This document shows positions 43,667 through 51,985 of a stretch of DNA of 64,000 nucleotides, one piece after another (the first letter of the stretch is position 1; every line of letters begins with the position of its first letter). The notes below the pieces were generated by a model. It was not told the origin of the DNA, ran no database searches, and was given only the letters and a program-made list of their open reading frames with translations. Both the position numbers and the translations under genes were made by a program. This DNA comes from an uncultured Clostridium sp. (lineage in GTDB: Bacteria > Bacillota > Clostridia > TANB77 > CAG-508), in contig USBY01000007.1 of the NCBI GenBank assembly GCA_900553015.1, forward strand, positions 29,042 to 93,041, given 5' to 3'.

Positions 43667-44185
43667 ATGAATGAAACTATTAAGAATTTAGTGGAAAGAA
43701 GAAGTTGTAGAAAATATTCATCAACTCAGATAAAAGAAGATGAATTAAATAGTGTTTTGAAAGCAGGAGAATATGCTCCAACTGGTATGGGAATGCAATC
43801 TCCAATTATTGTTGTTCTTCAAAATAAAAGCATAATAGATAAACTTTCTAAACTAAATGCGAAAATAATGGGAAAAGATGAAGATCCTTTTTATGGAGCA
43901 CCAACGGTATTAGTAGTATTGGCAGATAAGAATATTGGAACATACATAGAAGATGGAAGTTTAGTATTAGGAAATTTAATGAATGCTGCATATAGTCTAG
44001 GACTAGGTTCTTGCTGGATACATAGAGCAAAAGAAGAATTCGAAACAGACGAAGGAAAAGAAATGTTAAAAGAATGGAACATACCAGAAAATTATGTAGG
44101 TATCGGACATTGTATTTTAGGTTATCCAAAAGAAAAAAGTGAAGCAAAACCACGTAAAGATGGATATATAAGGTTTGTTAAATAG
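43667..44185 (+). CDS. Nitroreductase-family protein
   Basis: FMN-dependent nitroreductase fold: VERRSCRKYSSTQI with the phosphate-binding RxSxR-type residues, APTGMGMQSP, and the late GLGSCWIHRA and IGHCILGYP motifs. 172 residues from the ATG at 43667, chosen because AGGGAG sits just upstream; the earlier in-frame ATG at 43631 lacks a good site. Its substrate is unknown, and it is likely cotranscribed with the flavodoxin gene. Confidence 0.88.
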   Translation: MNETIKNLVERRSCRKYSSTQIKEDELNSVLKAGEYAPTGMGMQSPIIVVLQNKSIIDKLSKLNAKIMGKDEDPFYGAPTVLVVLADKNIGTYIEDGSLVLGNLMNAAYSLGLGSCWIHRAKEEFETDEGKEMLKEWNIPENYVGIGHCILGYPKEKSEAKPRKDGYIRFVK

Positions 44186-44226
44186 GACGTAATATATACA
44201 AAATGAAATAAAAGGGGAGAATTTTT

Positions 44227-45387
44227 ATGAAAAAAAGATTTATTATAACACTTGTAGTTGTAATTACACTTGTATTAATAGTTGGAATAATTGCAATTGG
44301 AATTGGATTATATCATGACTTTAAACAAGAGAGTGAATTAATATCAGAATGTGAACAAATAAAGGAATTAACAAATGAGGAAAATATAGACACAGAAAAG
44401 ATTAATGAAATGCTTACTAGAAGAATTTCGGATGGAGACTATTTGCAAGTAGAAAATGCGTTAAAAGAATATTTAACAGCTAGATTCCAGAATATAACAA
44501 AAATTTCAGAAATATTAAACAATGAAAAGTTAGAAAATATATTAACGATAGATAATTATAAAAATGATGGACCAGAATTCGTAACAACAAAGGAATATAT
44601 TGAAAATACAAAGCAAGAATTACAAGAACTAAAAAATAGATATGAAGAATTATTTACAGAAGAAACGCTAATGTCTTATATAAATAATAAAAGTTTGGAT
44701 AGCTATTATGTGGATTTTTATAAGCAAGAATTAATAGGAAATCAAGAGGAGAGTAAAGATAATACTGTAGAACATAATATAGATGGAATTATAACTATAT
44801 TAGATAGTTATAACTCTGTAATTGATTTTTTAATAACTAATAAGAATAGTTGGAAAATTGAAGGTGAAAACATTGTATTTGCAAATGAGGAGTTATCAAA
44901 TAAGTTTTTAGAAATAGTAAATAATATGTTAGAAAATATACCAGGAACATTAATAGAAAAAGATTTTGGTACATATGAAATTCCCGCTGATTGGATAGAA
45001 AGTGAAGCACATTCTACAAATAATAAATTTTTCTATGTAAAAGAAGGACAGGAAAATGACAATAGACCAAATAATATTTCTGTAAATGAAGGTACTAATA
45101 AATATGCAGCCAGCGAACACGAAAAATTTAGAATGGCTATCCTAAATCAACTTTCTATGCAAATAGGAGGAGATGAAAATGTTGAACTAAATGCAAATGG
45201 TTCAAATACAAAAAATGGATATGTTGTTTATACTTTTAGTATAAAAGATCAAGATAATACTACCACACAATATTACATTGTAGGTGATTACAAATATATT
45301 TTAGTACATGAAACCACTTATGGTGATTCAACTGAAACAGATAGTGCAGCACAAAAAATTATAGATACATTTAAATGGAAAGAGTAG
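44227..45387 (+). CDS. Membrane-anchored extracytoplasmic protein, unknown
   Basis: One N-terminal membrane anchor (about 5-28), then a helical Glu/Asn-rich region (about 30-230) with coiled-coil character. A C-terminal beta-rich domain (about 250-385) follows, containing YEIPADWIESEAH and a TETDSAAQKIIDTFKWKE end, a layout seen in PsbP-like or DUF-type lipid-anchored sensors. There is no lipobox Cys. The family was not recognised. A good Shine-Dalgarno (AAAGGGGAG) precedes the ATG. Confidence 0.65.
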   Translation: MKKRFIITLVVVITLVLIVGIIAIGIGLYHDFKQESELISECEQIKELTNEENIDTEKINEMLTRRISDGDYLQVENALKEYLTARFQNITKISEILNNEKLENILTIDNYKNDGPEFVTTKEYIENTKQELQELKNRYEELFTEETLMSYINNKSLDSYYVDFYKQELIGNQEESKDNTVEHNIDGIITILDSYNSVIDFLITNKNSWKIEGENIVFANEELSNKFLEIVNNMLENIPGTLIEKDFGTYEIPADWIESEAHSTNNKFFYVKEGQENDNRPNNISVNEGTNKYAASEHEKFRMAILNQLSMQIGGDENVELNANGSNTKNGYVVYTFSIKDQDNTTTQYYIVGDYKYILVHETTYGDSTETDSAAQKIIDTFKWKE

Positions 45388-45398
45388 GAGGAATAACC

Positions 45399-45602
45399 TT
45401 GGATAGATTAGAGCGTTTTGAAAAGGCTTTAGCTGACATCATTAATAACTATAAGGAATTAGGAGAAGAACTAGAGAAACTAAGAAATGAGGGAAAAAGT
45501 AAAACAACAAAATTTAGAGAATTATTAGGGAAAAAATTAGTTTATAGTATGATAATTACTATTTTTAAAAGATATGATTTAATAGATAAAGATAAAGTTT
45601 AA
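45399..45602 (+). CDS. Small hypothetical helical protein
   Basis: A 67-residue protein, helical with LDRLERFEKALADI and a basic C-terminal half. TTG 45399 is preferred because AGGAGG lies seven bases before it and the preceding gene stops just before it. An ATG start at 45375 would overlap that gene. No family was recognised. Confidence 0.6.
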   Translation: MDRLERFEKALADIINNYKELGEELEKLRNEGKSKTTKFRELLGKKLVYSMIITIFKRYDLIDKDKV

Positions 45603-45611
45603 GGAGAAAAT

Positions 45612-46151
45612 ATGGATAAAATAGAAATTAAAGAGCTAACACTTGAAGATATTCCAGACTATGTTAAAGTAGATACTTTAGCTTGGCAGGAATCATATAA
45701 AGGACTTATAGCTGATTCAATTTTAGATGAAGTGGCTAATAACGTAGAAAATTCTATACAAAAGCAAATTAATAAATTTGATAATGATAAAAAGAATAAT
45801 ATAAAAAAATTTGTTTTTAAAGTAAATAATGAAGCAGTTGGAATGACTGGAATAGGTAAATCAACATATGAAAAAGATGAAGATATTGGAGAACTATATT
45901 CATTATATTTATTAAATAAGGTTAAGAAAAAGGGATATGGAAAAATGCTTTTTTATCATGACGTAAAAGAGCTAATTGGTTTAGGATTTAATAGTATGGT
46001 TATTGGTTGCTTAGTAAATAATCCGGCAAATGATTTTTATAAACATATGGGAGGAAAGTTAATTGAAGTTGTAACCAAAAAAATAAAAGGATATAACATG
46101 ACAGAAAATATATATTATTATGAGAATTTAAAAGAACTAATTAAAAAGTAA
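45612..46151 (+). CDS. GNAT-family acetyltransferase
   Basis: GNAT fold with LYLLNKVKKKGYGKMLFYHD as the acetyl-CoA loop and NNPANDFYKHMGGKLIE at the end. 179 residues. The substrate is unknown. It lies nine bases after the small helical gene with AAGGAG before the ATG. Confidence 0.85.
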   Translation: MDKIEIKELTLEDIPDYVKVDTLAWQESYKGLIADSILDEVANNVENSIQKQINKFDNDKKNNIKKFVFKVNNEAVGMTGIGKSTYEKDEDIGELYSLYLLNKVKKKGYGKMLFYHDVKELIGLGFNSMVIGCLVNNPANDFYKHMGGKLIEVVTKKIKGYNMTENIYYYENLKELIKK

Positions 46152-46168
46152 TATTTGGGGATTGAGTA

Positions 46169-46927
46169 ATGGAAAAGAAAAAAATTTTAATAGAGACAGA
46201 TAATGTAAATGAGATTTATAAAAAATATAAGAAATACAAGACATTTATATATAAAAATACAGAATTCATATATAATGGAGAAAATCAAGAAATAAAAGAT
46301 ATAATAGAAGTCTTAAATAAAAAAACAAGACTACAAAGAATAGCATATATATATGATAAATCATGTGAACAGATTGACAAGAAATTTGAAGGCGAAAACA
46401 TATGCGATTTTAAATGTAATCAATGTATAGTCCAGAGAAAACATAATTTAAAAGAGAAAAATGGCTGTTGTAGAGTTTGTAGATTACAAACTAGTACAGG
46501 TTGTCCAAGCAAAAATTTGACATGTAAACTTTTCTTTTGTGATGAAGTAAAAAATAAATATGAAGTAGTTACGTTTAAAGATTTAAAATTGTTAAACTTA
46601 TTAACAAGAAGGCAAAGAGTAATATTAAAATTTGACTTGTTTTCGACTAGAGAAGAAGTTCTTACAGATTTATATATTGGATTTATAACGCTCGCAGCTT
46701 TTAGAGAATTATATATGTTAATAAAAACAAGTTTGTTTTGGATGTCAAAAAGAATTAAAAATAAAATAAAAATGCCTAGTGTTAGTAAATTGGTAATACT
46801 TTTAACTATTTTAATTATATTAATGTTTCTAATTATTAATCCAATATCACCAATAATAATGATATGTATTGGAATAATAGAGGATTTTTTTATAAAACTT
46901 CATAGAAAAAATATAGTTCAAGCATAA
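46169..46927 (+). CDS. Cysteine-rich protein with C-terminal membrane helices
   Basis: The N-terminal 80 residues are Lys-rich. A Cys cluster follows: CDFKCNQC, CCRVC and TGCPSKNLTCKLFFC (about 80-125), ten or so cysteines that could form a zinc or iron-sulfur site. The last 60 residues carry two hydrophobic segments (VILLTILIILMFLII). No family was recognised, and the spacing does not fit radical SAM or ferredoxin patterns. Confidence 0.6.
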   Translation: MEKKKILIETDNVNEIYKKYKKYKTFIYKNTEFIYNGENQEIKDIIEVLNKKTRLQRIAYIYDKSCEQIDKKFEGENICDFKCNQCIVQRKHNLKEKNGCCRVCRLQTSTGCPSKNLTCKLFFCDEVKNKYEVVTFKDLKLLNLLTRRQRVILKFDLFSTREEVLTDLYIGFITLAAFRELYMLIKTSLFWMSKRIKNKIKMPSVSKLVILLTILIILMFLIINPISPIIMICIGIIEDFFIKLHRKNIVQA

Positions 46928-46958
46928 GTAGATAAATTTGAAAATAATAAAAAAACTA

Positions 46959-46989
46959 TTGACTTAAATCTAACTCCAAGTGATATATA
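46959..46989 (+). promoter_or_regulatory. Long-spacer promoter before the DUF362 gene
   Basis: TTGACT (46959-46964) and TATATA (46984-46989) are 19 bases apart, and the spacer has ACTT...AAGT at its ends. That is the layout of promoters opened by MerR-type activators. Confidence 0.4.
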
Positions 46990-47047
46990 AATAGTTAAAT
47001 AATAATTGAAAAATTAAGTATAATATTTTCATAAGGAGGAGTATAAA

Positions 47048-47932
47048 ATGGATAAAGCTAAAGTATATTTTACAAAGGAAATTACACCAGAAAGTGTAAT
47101 TAAAATGTATGAAAAATTAGGTAAAGAATTACCAGGAAAAGTAGCTGTTAAATTACATTCTGGAGAGCAAGGAAATCAAAATTATATAAGACCTGAATTT
47201 GTAAAAGCAATAGTAGAAAGAGTAAATGGAACTGTTGTAGAATGTAATGCAGCCTATGAAGGAGCAAGAAACAGTACAGAGAAACATAAGAAATTAATAG
47301 AGGACCATGGTTGGACAAAATATTTTGATGTAGATATTATGGATGCTGATGGAGACGATATGGTTCTAGATATTCCAAATGGAAAAGTTTTAAAACAAAA
47401 CTTTGTAGGAAAAAATATGAAAAACTATGATTCTATGTTAGTTTTATCACATTTTAAGGGACATCCAATGGGAGGATATGGTGGAGCATTAAAACAATTA
47501 TCAATAGGTTGTGCTTCATCAGAAGGAAAATCTTGGATACATTCAGCCGGAAAAACTAAAGATCAAACAATAGTATGGGATAATTTACCAGAGCAAAATC
47601 TTTTCTTAGAATCAATGGCAGATGCAGCATCTTCTGTAGTAAATTATTTTAAAGATAATATTTTATTTATTAATGTTATGTGTAATCTATCTGTAGATTG
47701 TGATTGCTGTGCAGTTGCAGAAGACCCATGTATGAAAGATATTGGAATATTGGCAAGTACAGATCCAATAGCAATAGACCAAGCTTGTATAGATTTAGTA
47801 TATAATTCAAAAGATCCAGGAAGAGATCACTTTGTAGCAAGAGTAGAGAGACAAAATGGAACTCATACTATAGATGCAGCAGCTGAACTTGGATTCGGAA
47901 CAAAAGAATATGAATTAATTAATGTAGACTAA
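47048..47932 (+). CDS. DUF362 protein
   Basis: DUF362 core: VAVKLHSGEQGNQNY, GGYGGALKQLSIGCAS and a Cys cluster (CNLSVDCDCCAVAEDPC) near residues 215-231 that could hold a metal. DPIAIDQACIDLV is the family C-terminal motif. Some longer members add 2[4Fe-4S] ferredoxin domains, absent here. Function unknown. AAGGAGG precedes the ATG. A single-gene unit. Confidence 0.85.
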   Translation: MDKAKVYFTKEITPESVIKMYEKLGKELPGKVAVKLHSGEQGNQNYIRPEFVKAIVERVNGTVVECNAAYEGARNSTEKHKKLIEDHGWTKYFDVDIMDADGDDMVLDIPNGKVLKQNFVGKNMKNYDSMLVLSHFKGHPMGGYGGALKQLSIGCASSEGKSWIHSAGKTKDQTIVWDNLPEQNLFLESMADAASSVVNYFKDNILFINVMCNLSVDCDCCAVAEDPCMKDIGILASTDPIAIDQACIDLVYNSKDPGRDHFVARVERQNGTHTIDAAAELGFGTKEYELINVD

Positions 47933-47942
47933 TAGTGAAAAA

Positions 47943-47961
47943 GGGACGGACTTAAAATCCC
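47943..47961 (+). repeat. Partial REP-like repeat
   Basis: GGGACGGACTTAAAATCCC: the core and right arm only. It lies 11 bases after the DUF362 stop. Confidence 0.6.
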
Positions 47962-47981
47962 TATTTAAAAAGATATAAGAA

Positions 47982-48009
47982 AATGCATCGGTGTTCGCAC
48001 CGATGCATT
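47982..48009. terminator. Strong terminator with TTCG loop
   Basis: AATGCATCGGTG pairs perfectly with CACCGATGCATT over TTCG. It lies just past the stop of the minus-strand cassette gene. Confidence 0.9.
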
Positions 48010-48016
48010 GTTTGTT

Positions 48017-48376
48017 TTACTCCTCAGTTTCGAGCATTGAGGAGTATTCGAGGATTTGTGAATACTCCAAGCTTTCCAGCCAGCTGATGGCATGGATTTC
48101 TGCAGCTTTCGCCTCGGAAGTTATGGCGTTAAAGTATTCAGGGCTTTCGGTCCCGCCTACATAAACAATTTTTTCTCCGCAATTTATTTTATGACCATAA
48201 ATCACCGAAGAGTGAACCCAATTGGTTTGTGACAAAGACTCTTTTTGTTGTGACAAAGTATCTCTACAAACAAATGCTTGTATCACTCCCGCAATGGGAA
48301 CCGTATTCACAGAAATTGAGACTCCATACCGGTTGTTATTGACTCTGAATGTGTAAACGATTTTGTGTTTCTTCAT
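48017..48376 (-). CDS. Hypothetical protein, 119 residues (cassette gene d)
   Basis: No family recognised. N-terminal KKHKIVYTFRVNNNRYGVSI, soluble, beta-rich. The start at 48376 was chosen because AGGAGG lies eight bases before it; an upstream in-frame ATG is not supported by a site. Base use is clearly less AT-rich: 26 G or C in 48121-48180. It has its own promoter and the TTCG terminator, the same pattern as the other cassette genes. Confidence 0.65.
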   Translation of the reverse strand: MKKHKIVYTFRVNNNRYGVSISVNTVPIAGVIQAFVCRDTLSQQKESLSQTNWVHSSVIYGHKINCGEKIVYVGGTESPEYFNAITSEAKAAEIHAISWLESLEYSQILEYSSMLETEE

Positions 48377-48438
48377 TTTTAATCCTCCTGTTTTCTGGCA
48401 TTTTGCCATTTTGAAATATTTACTGTTACCTAAACTCT

Positions 48439-48467
48439 ATTATACCATAATTTACATAAAACTTCAA
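48439..48467 (-). promoter_or_regulatory. Promoter for cassette gene d
   Basis: On the minus strand TTGAAG (48462-48467), 17 bases, TATAAT (48439-48444). Confidence 0.6.
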
Positions 48468-48650
48468 CGAAAGAAGTATTGCAAGCGTGTTTGGCTTGTA
48501 AAATCTAGATTATTATAGTATAAATATAAAAGAAATTATTTTATGATAACCATCTTGACTAACCAAACTGTATAATACATACAATAATCTAACAATTTTT
48601 TAAAAATAGGAATTTTAAGAACAGTACTTAAATGCTTATAGGAAGATAAA

Positions 48651-49178
48651 ATGAATATTTTAATATTAACCGGAAGTCCTAGAAAAAATGGAACTTCAAA
48701 TTTATTATTGGAGAACTTTTTAAATGGATTAAATAAAGAAAAACACGATATAAAAAGATATGATACAGCATTTTTAAAAATAAGTGGTTGTAGTGGATGC
48801 TATGCTTGTGAAGATGGAGAATGCATCAAGAATGACGATATGAAACAAATATATGAAGATTTATTAACTGCTGATTTAATAGTATTTGTAAGCCCAATTT
48901 ATTATTACAATTTTACTTCTCAACTAAAAACTGTAATTGATAGATTTTATGCAATAGATGAAAAGTTACATACAAAAAAAGATGTAATTTTACTTTCTAC
49001 AGCTTGGGATGATAGAGAAATTGTTGTAAAACCAATACAAGTAGAATTAGAAGCTATTTGTAGTTATTTTGGTTGGGATATTAAAGGAAAAGTTTTTGCT
49101 ATAGGCTGTGGTGCACCAGAAGATATAATAAAAACAAAGTATCTAGAAGATGCTTTTAAACTAGGAAAGGAAATTTAA
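48651..49178 (+). CDS. NADPH-dependent FMN reductase-like flavoprotein
   Basis: Flavodoxin-like fold: LTGSPRKNGTSN for FMN phosphate at residues 5-16, SGCSGCYACEDGECIKNDDM as a four-Cys insert, and FVSPIYYYNFTSQLKTVIDR as the FMN/NAD loop. This matches the iron-sulfur flavoprotein-related group, although the four Cys here (CxxC-x2-C) are not proven to hold a cluster. It is 19 bases before bceR, so it may be the first gene of that operon. Confidence 0.82.
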   Translation: MNILILTGSPRKNGTSNLLLENFLNGLNKEKHDIKRYDTAFLKISGCSGCYACEDGECIKNDDMKQIYEDLLTADLIVFVSPIYYYNFTSQLKTVIDRFYAIDEKLHTKKDVILLSTAWDDREIVVKPIQVELEAICSYFGWDIKGKVFAIGCGAPEDIIKTKYLEDAFKLGKEI

Positions 49179-49197
49179 ACAGTAAAGGAAAGATAAT

Positions 49198-49869
49198 ATG
49201 GCTAAAATATTAATAGTTGAAGATGATAAAAAATTAAGGGAAGAATTAAAAATATTTTTAGAAAAACATGGGTATGAAGTAATAGTATTGGAAAAATTCG
49301 ACAATACAATTGAGGACATTTTAGCAAGTAAATCAAATTTGGTATTATTAGATATAAACTTACCATATATGGATGGAGAATATATTTGTAAAGAAATAAG
49401 AAAGGTTTCAAATGTTCCAATAATAATAGTAACAAGTAGAGATAGTGAATTGGATGAACTTTTAAGCATTAATAATGGTGCAGATCAATATATTACGAAA
49501 CCATATAATATTCAGATTTTACTTGCAAAAATAGAAAGACTATTACAAAGAAGTAATACAAGCCAAGTAAATCAAGATAAAATAGATTGTGGAGAATTTG
49601 TTTTAAATATATCAAAGAGCATTATAGAAAAAGATGATAAATCAATAGAATTAACAAAAAACGAATTAAAAATATTACATTATTTAGTTTTAAACAAAGG
49701 AAAAATTGTTTCTAGAAATGAAATAATGGATTATTTATGGGATAGTGAAAGTTTTGTAGATGACAATACACTTACAGTTAATATAAAAAGATTAAGAACT
49801 AAATTAGAAGAAGTAGGCCTAAAAGATTTAATCGAAACAAAAAGAGGATTGGGGTATATTTTAAAATGA
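49198..49869 (+). CDS. bceR: Response regulator (BceR-like)
   Basis: OmpR-family regulator: receiver domain with the acidic pair IVEDD, phosphorylated Asp52 in LLDINLP, and Lys in ITKPYN; the winged-helix DNA-binding domain ends KTKRGLGYILK-like (ETKRGLGYILK). It overlaps the kinase gene by four bases. The genome context (intramembrane kinase and a BceAB transporter nearby) and the BceR-box operator before bceA mark it as the Bce-type regulator. Confidence 0.88.
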   Translation: MAKILIVEDDKKLREELKIFLEKHGYEVIVLEKFDNTIEDILASKSNLVLLDINLPYMDGEYICKEIRKVSNVPIIIVTSRDSELDELLSINNGADQYITKPYNIQILLAKIERLLQRSNTSQVNQDKIDCGEFVLNISKSIIEKDDKSIELTKNELKILHYLVLNKGKIVSRNEIMDYLWDSESFVDDNTLTVNIKRLRTKLEEVGLKDLIETKRGLGYILK

Positions 49870-50882
49870 GATTCAAAGAATATCTAAAAGATAAAATTAT
49901 TTATATTAGTTTACTAGTATTTGCAGTTATAACTATTGAGATTCTCTTAATTCCATATGATATGCAAATATTTATAAAAATATATGTGGCAGTAGTGATA
50001 ATTGCAGCTTTTTTAATAGGCTTTTTAGTAGAGTATTATTCAAAGAAAAATTATTATGATACTGTAAAAAGTAGAATTAAAGAGTTGCAAGAAGAATATC
50101 TAATTATGGAAGTTTTGCCAAAGGCAGACTTTACAGAAGCTACTATATTAGAAGATGTTATTAGAGATATAGGAAAATCAATGTTAGAAAATGTAAATAA
50201 ATATAAGTATTTACAAGAAGACTACAAAGATTTTATAGAATTATGGATTCACGAAATAAAAATTCCGATAGCTACAAGTAAGATGATTGTTGAAAATAAC
50301 AAAAACGAGATTACAGAAAGCATAAATGAAGAATTAGATAAAATAGACAATTATACTGAACAAGCTTTATTTTATGCTAGGAGTAATACTGTAGAGAAAG
50401 ATTATATTGTAAGGAAAATTCAATTAAAAGAGATTGTTAATGCGAGTATATTAAAAAACAAGGCACAATTAATACAAAATAAAATATCTATTGATACAAA
50501 AGATTTAGATGAAACAGTTTATACAGATAGTAAATGGTGTATATTTATAATAAATCAAATTATACAAAATTCTATAAAATATTCAAAAAATGCAGACAGG
50601 CAAATAGAAATATATGGTGAAAAGAAAAAAGAAAATATTATTTTACATATAAAAGATAATGGAATAGGAGTTAAAGAAAGTGAGATTGCGCGAGTATTTG
50701 AAAAAGGCTTTACAGGTGAAAATGGAAGAATTACAGGGAAAAAATCTACAGGAATAGGTTTATATTTATGCAAAAAGTTATGTGATAAATTATGTATTGG
50801 ATTAGAGCTAAATTCAAAAAAGGATGAAGGAACAGAAGTAAAATTAATATTTCCTAATAATAGTTTTATTAATATGAAATAA
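49866..50882 (+). CDS. bceS: Intramembrane-sensing histidine kinase (BceS-like)
   Basis: Two membrane helices near the N-terminus (about 11-28 and 37-56) with only a few residues between them. There is no extracellular sensor domain, as in the BceS group, which senses through its transporter partner. The H-box has His129 in ELWIHEIKIPIA; N, G1 and G2 boxes (NQIIQNSIKYS, DNGIGVKE, GIGLYLC) are present. The C-terminus ends the operon, and the promoter of the next cassette starts four bases after the stop. Confidence 0.88.
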   Translation: MRFKEYLKDKIIYISLLVFAVITIEILLIPYDMQIFIKIYVAVVIIAAFLIGFLVEYYSKKNYYDTVKSRIKELQEEYLIMEVLPKADFTEATILEDVIRDIGKSMLENVNKYKYLQEDYKDFIELWIHEIKIPIATSKMIVENNKNEITESINEELDKIDNYTEQALFYARSNTVEKDYIVRKIQLKEIVNASILKNKAQLIQNKISIDTKDLDETVYTDSKWCIFIINQIIQNSIKYSKNADRQIEIYGEKKKENIILHIKDNGIGVKESEIARVFEKGFTGENGRITGKKSTGIGLYLCKKLCDKLCIGLELNSKKDEGTEVKLIFPNNSFINMK

Positions 50883-50885
50883 CAG

Positions 50886-50914
50886 TTGACATAAATTCTG
50901 ATAATATATATAAT
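50886..50914 (+). promoter_or_regulatory. Consensus promoter for cassette gene e
   Basis: A perfect TTGACA (50886-50891), 17 bases, TATAAT (50909-50914). CAGTTGACA and TGTCAAAAACTG flank it as an imperfect inverted repeat. Confidence 0.75.
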
Positions 50915-50962
50915 TGTATTGTCAAAAACTGTTAAAGATTCCAAAGAATGGAGGAATAAGAG

Positions 50963-51349
50963 ATGAATAAGGAATGCTTAACACAATGGCAAATAGAAAT
51001 TTTGTCGAATAAATACCGGGAGGAAAGAGCACTGCTTGAAAATGCAATAACAGAGATTAACCGCTATTTAAGACGGGTAAGCTACGAAATGGCTCTTAAG
51101 CAGGCAACACCAACATTGCTTGGATTGTTACAGGCAGAGTTTGAACTAACTTACGAGGACGAACTTAAACTATATTTAGAATTCGAAGAGGTTCCAGCGG
51201 AGACTATTCACTTTGAATTCTTGCAATGGTGGGATAGATTAAATTTTGCATTGAAAAACGCAGAACCTTCTGTCTCGGAAGATTGCCAGTTAGAGATGGA
51301 GAAGTTGATACGCAATTTAGACAATGCGTATAGGAACTTTTCTGATTAA
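50963..51349 (+). CDS. Hypothetical protein, 128 residues (cassette gene e)
   Basis: No family recognised. Acidic, helical, with RYLRRVSYEMALKQA and FEFLQWWDRLNF. ATGGAGG lies about nine bases before the ATG. Base use is less AT-rich than in bceS before it. It has its own consensus promoter and a 17-base-pair terminator, and it sits in the gap between bceRS and bceAB. Confidence 0.65.
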   Translation: MNKECLTQWQIEILSNKYREERALLENAITEINRYLRRVSYEMALKQATPTLLGLLQAEFELTYEDELKLYLEFEEVPAETIHFEFLQWWDRLNFALKNAEPSVSEDCQLEMEKLIRNLDNAYRNFSD

Positions 51350-51360
51350 AGTGTTCTATA

Positions 51361-51405
51361 AAGCAAGGGCTATATGCAACTTTTTGGGGCATATAGCCCT
51401 TGCTT
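51361..51405 (+). terminator. Terminator after cassette gene e
   Basis: AAGCAAGGGCTATATGC pairs perfectly with GCATATAGCCCTTGCTT over 11 bases, a 17-base-pair stem. Confidence 0.9.
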
Positions 51406-51451
51406 ATTGTCGAAACATAGATGAAAAAATAATTCAAACAAAAATGTAATG

Positions 51452-51480
51452 TTGCAAAAACTAAATGAGGCTTATATAAT
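51452..51480 (+). promoter_or_regulatory. Promoter for cassette gene g
   Basis: TTGCAA (51452-51457), 17 bases, TATAAT (51475-51480). Confidence 0.65.
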
Positions 51481-51529
51481 ATATGCAAGTAACAAGATGT
51501 TCTAGTTGGATTATGAAAGGAGCTAATAT

Positions 51530-51907
51530 ATGAGTATAGACTTTCAAAAAGAGAAAGAACGGATTGAATTAAAGAATTCCACATACATTGGAAGTATAGG
51601 GATATATATGGCATTTAGTGAAAAGATAGAAGATGCAGCATTCAAATATTATTTATATGATGGAATTAAAGAAGAAGAAACAGTAAATTTCATTACTGCA
51701 ATGTTTAGTAGTATAGTAGAAGAACAAATGGGAGAACATAATAGCTTAAATATTGAAAAAAATTTATTCCGAATATGTAACAAGGAATATATTTTTAATA
51801 TTTATGTTTATGATGATAACAATTTCTTGTTCGATTGGAATCCCGAATTAGATGAACTAGATGCAGCACTTTTATTATATTATGCATCAATAAACTTGTC
51901 ACAATAA
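51530..51907 (+). CDS. Hypothetical protein, 125 residues (cassette gene g)
   Basis: No family recognised. An acidic protein with KEEETVNFITAMFSSIVEEQ and a DELDAALLLYYA end. AAAGGAG lies eight bases before the ATG. Base use is close to the AT-rich background, unlike cassette genes e and f. It lies between those two and has its own promoter and terminator. Confidence 0.62.
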   Translation: MSIDFQKEKERIELKNSTYIGSIGIYMAFSEKIEDAAFKYYLYDGIKEEETVNFITAMFSSIVEEQMGEHNSLNIEKNLFRICNKEYIFNIYVYDDNNFLFDWNPELDELDAALLLYYASINLSQ

Positions 51908-51928
51908 ATGTATATTCCACAAAAGTTA

Positions 51929-51971
51929 CAAGCCGGTACAAAAATCTGTGTAAGATTAATGTACCGGCTTG
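51929..51971. terminator. Bidirectional terminator between cassette genes g and f
   Basis: CAAGCCGGTACA pairs perfectly with TGTACCGGCTTG over 19 bases. It lies between the ends of the convergent genes. Confidence 0.8.
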
Positions 51972-51985
51972 TCTTAGTTAAAGTG

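Noticed and set aside
43150..44185. Part of a bilirubin reductase (Bil) cluster
   Set aside because: The flavodoxin resembles small electron-transfer partners, but no BilR-type reductase lies beside it; the neighbour is a nitroreductase.
44227..45387. A lipoprotein
   Set aside because: The N-terminal hydrophobic stretch is not followed by a lipobox Cys, so it is a plain membrane anchor.
46169..46927. A radical SAM or ferredoxin protein
   Set aside because: The Cys spacing does not match CxxxCxxC or CxxCxxCxxxC, and membrane helices follow.
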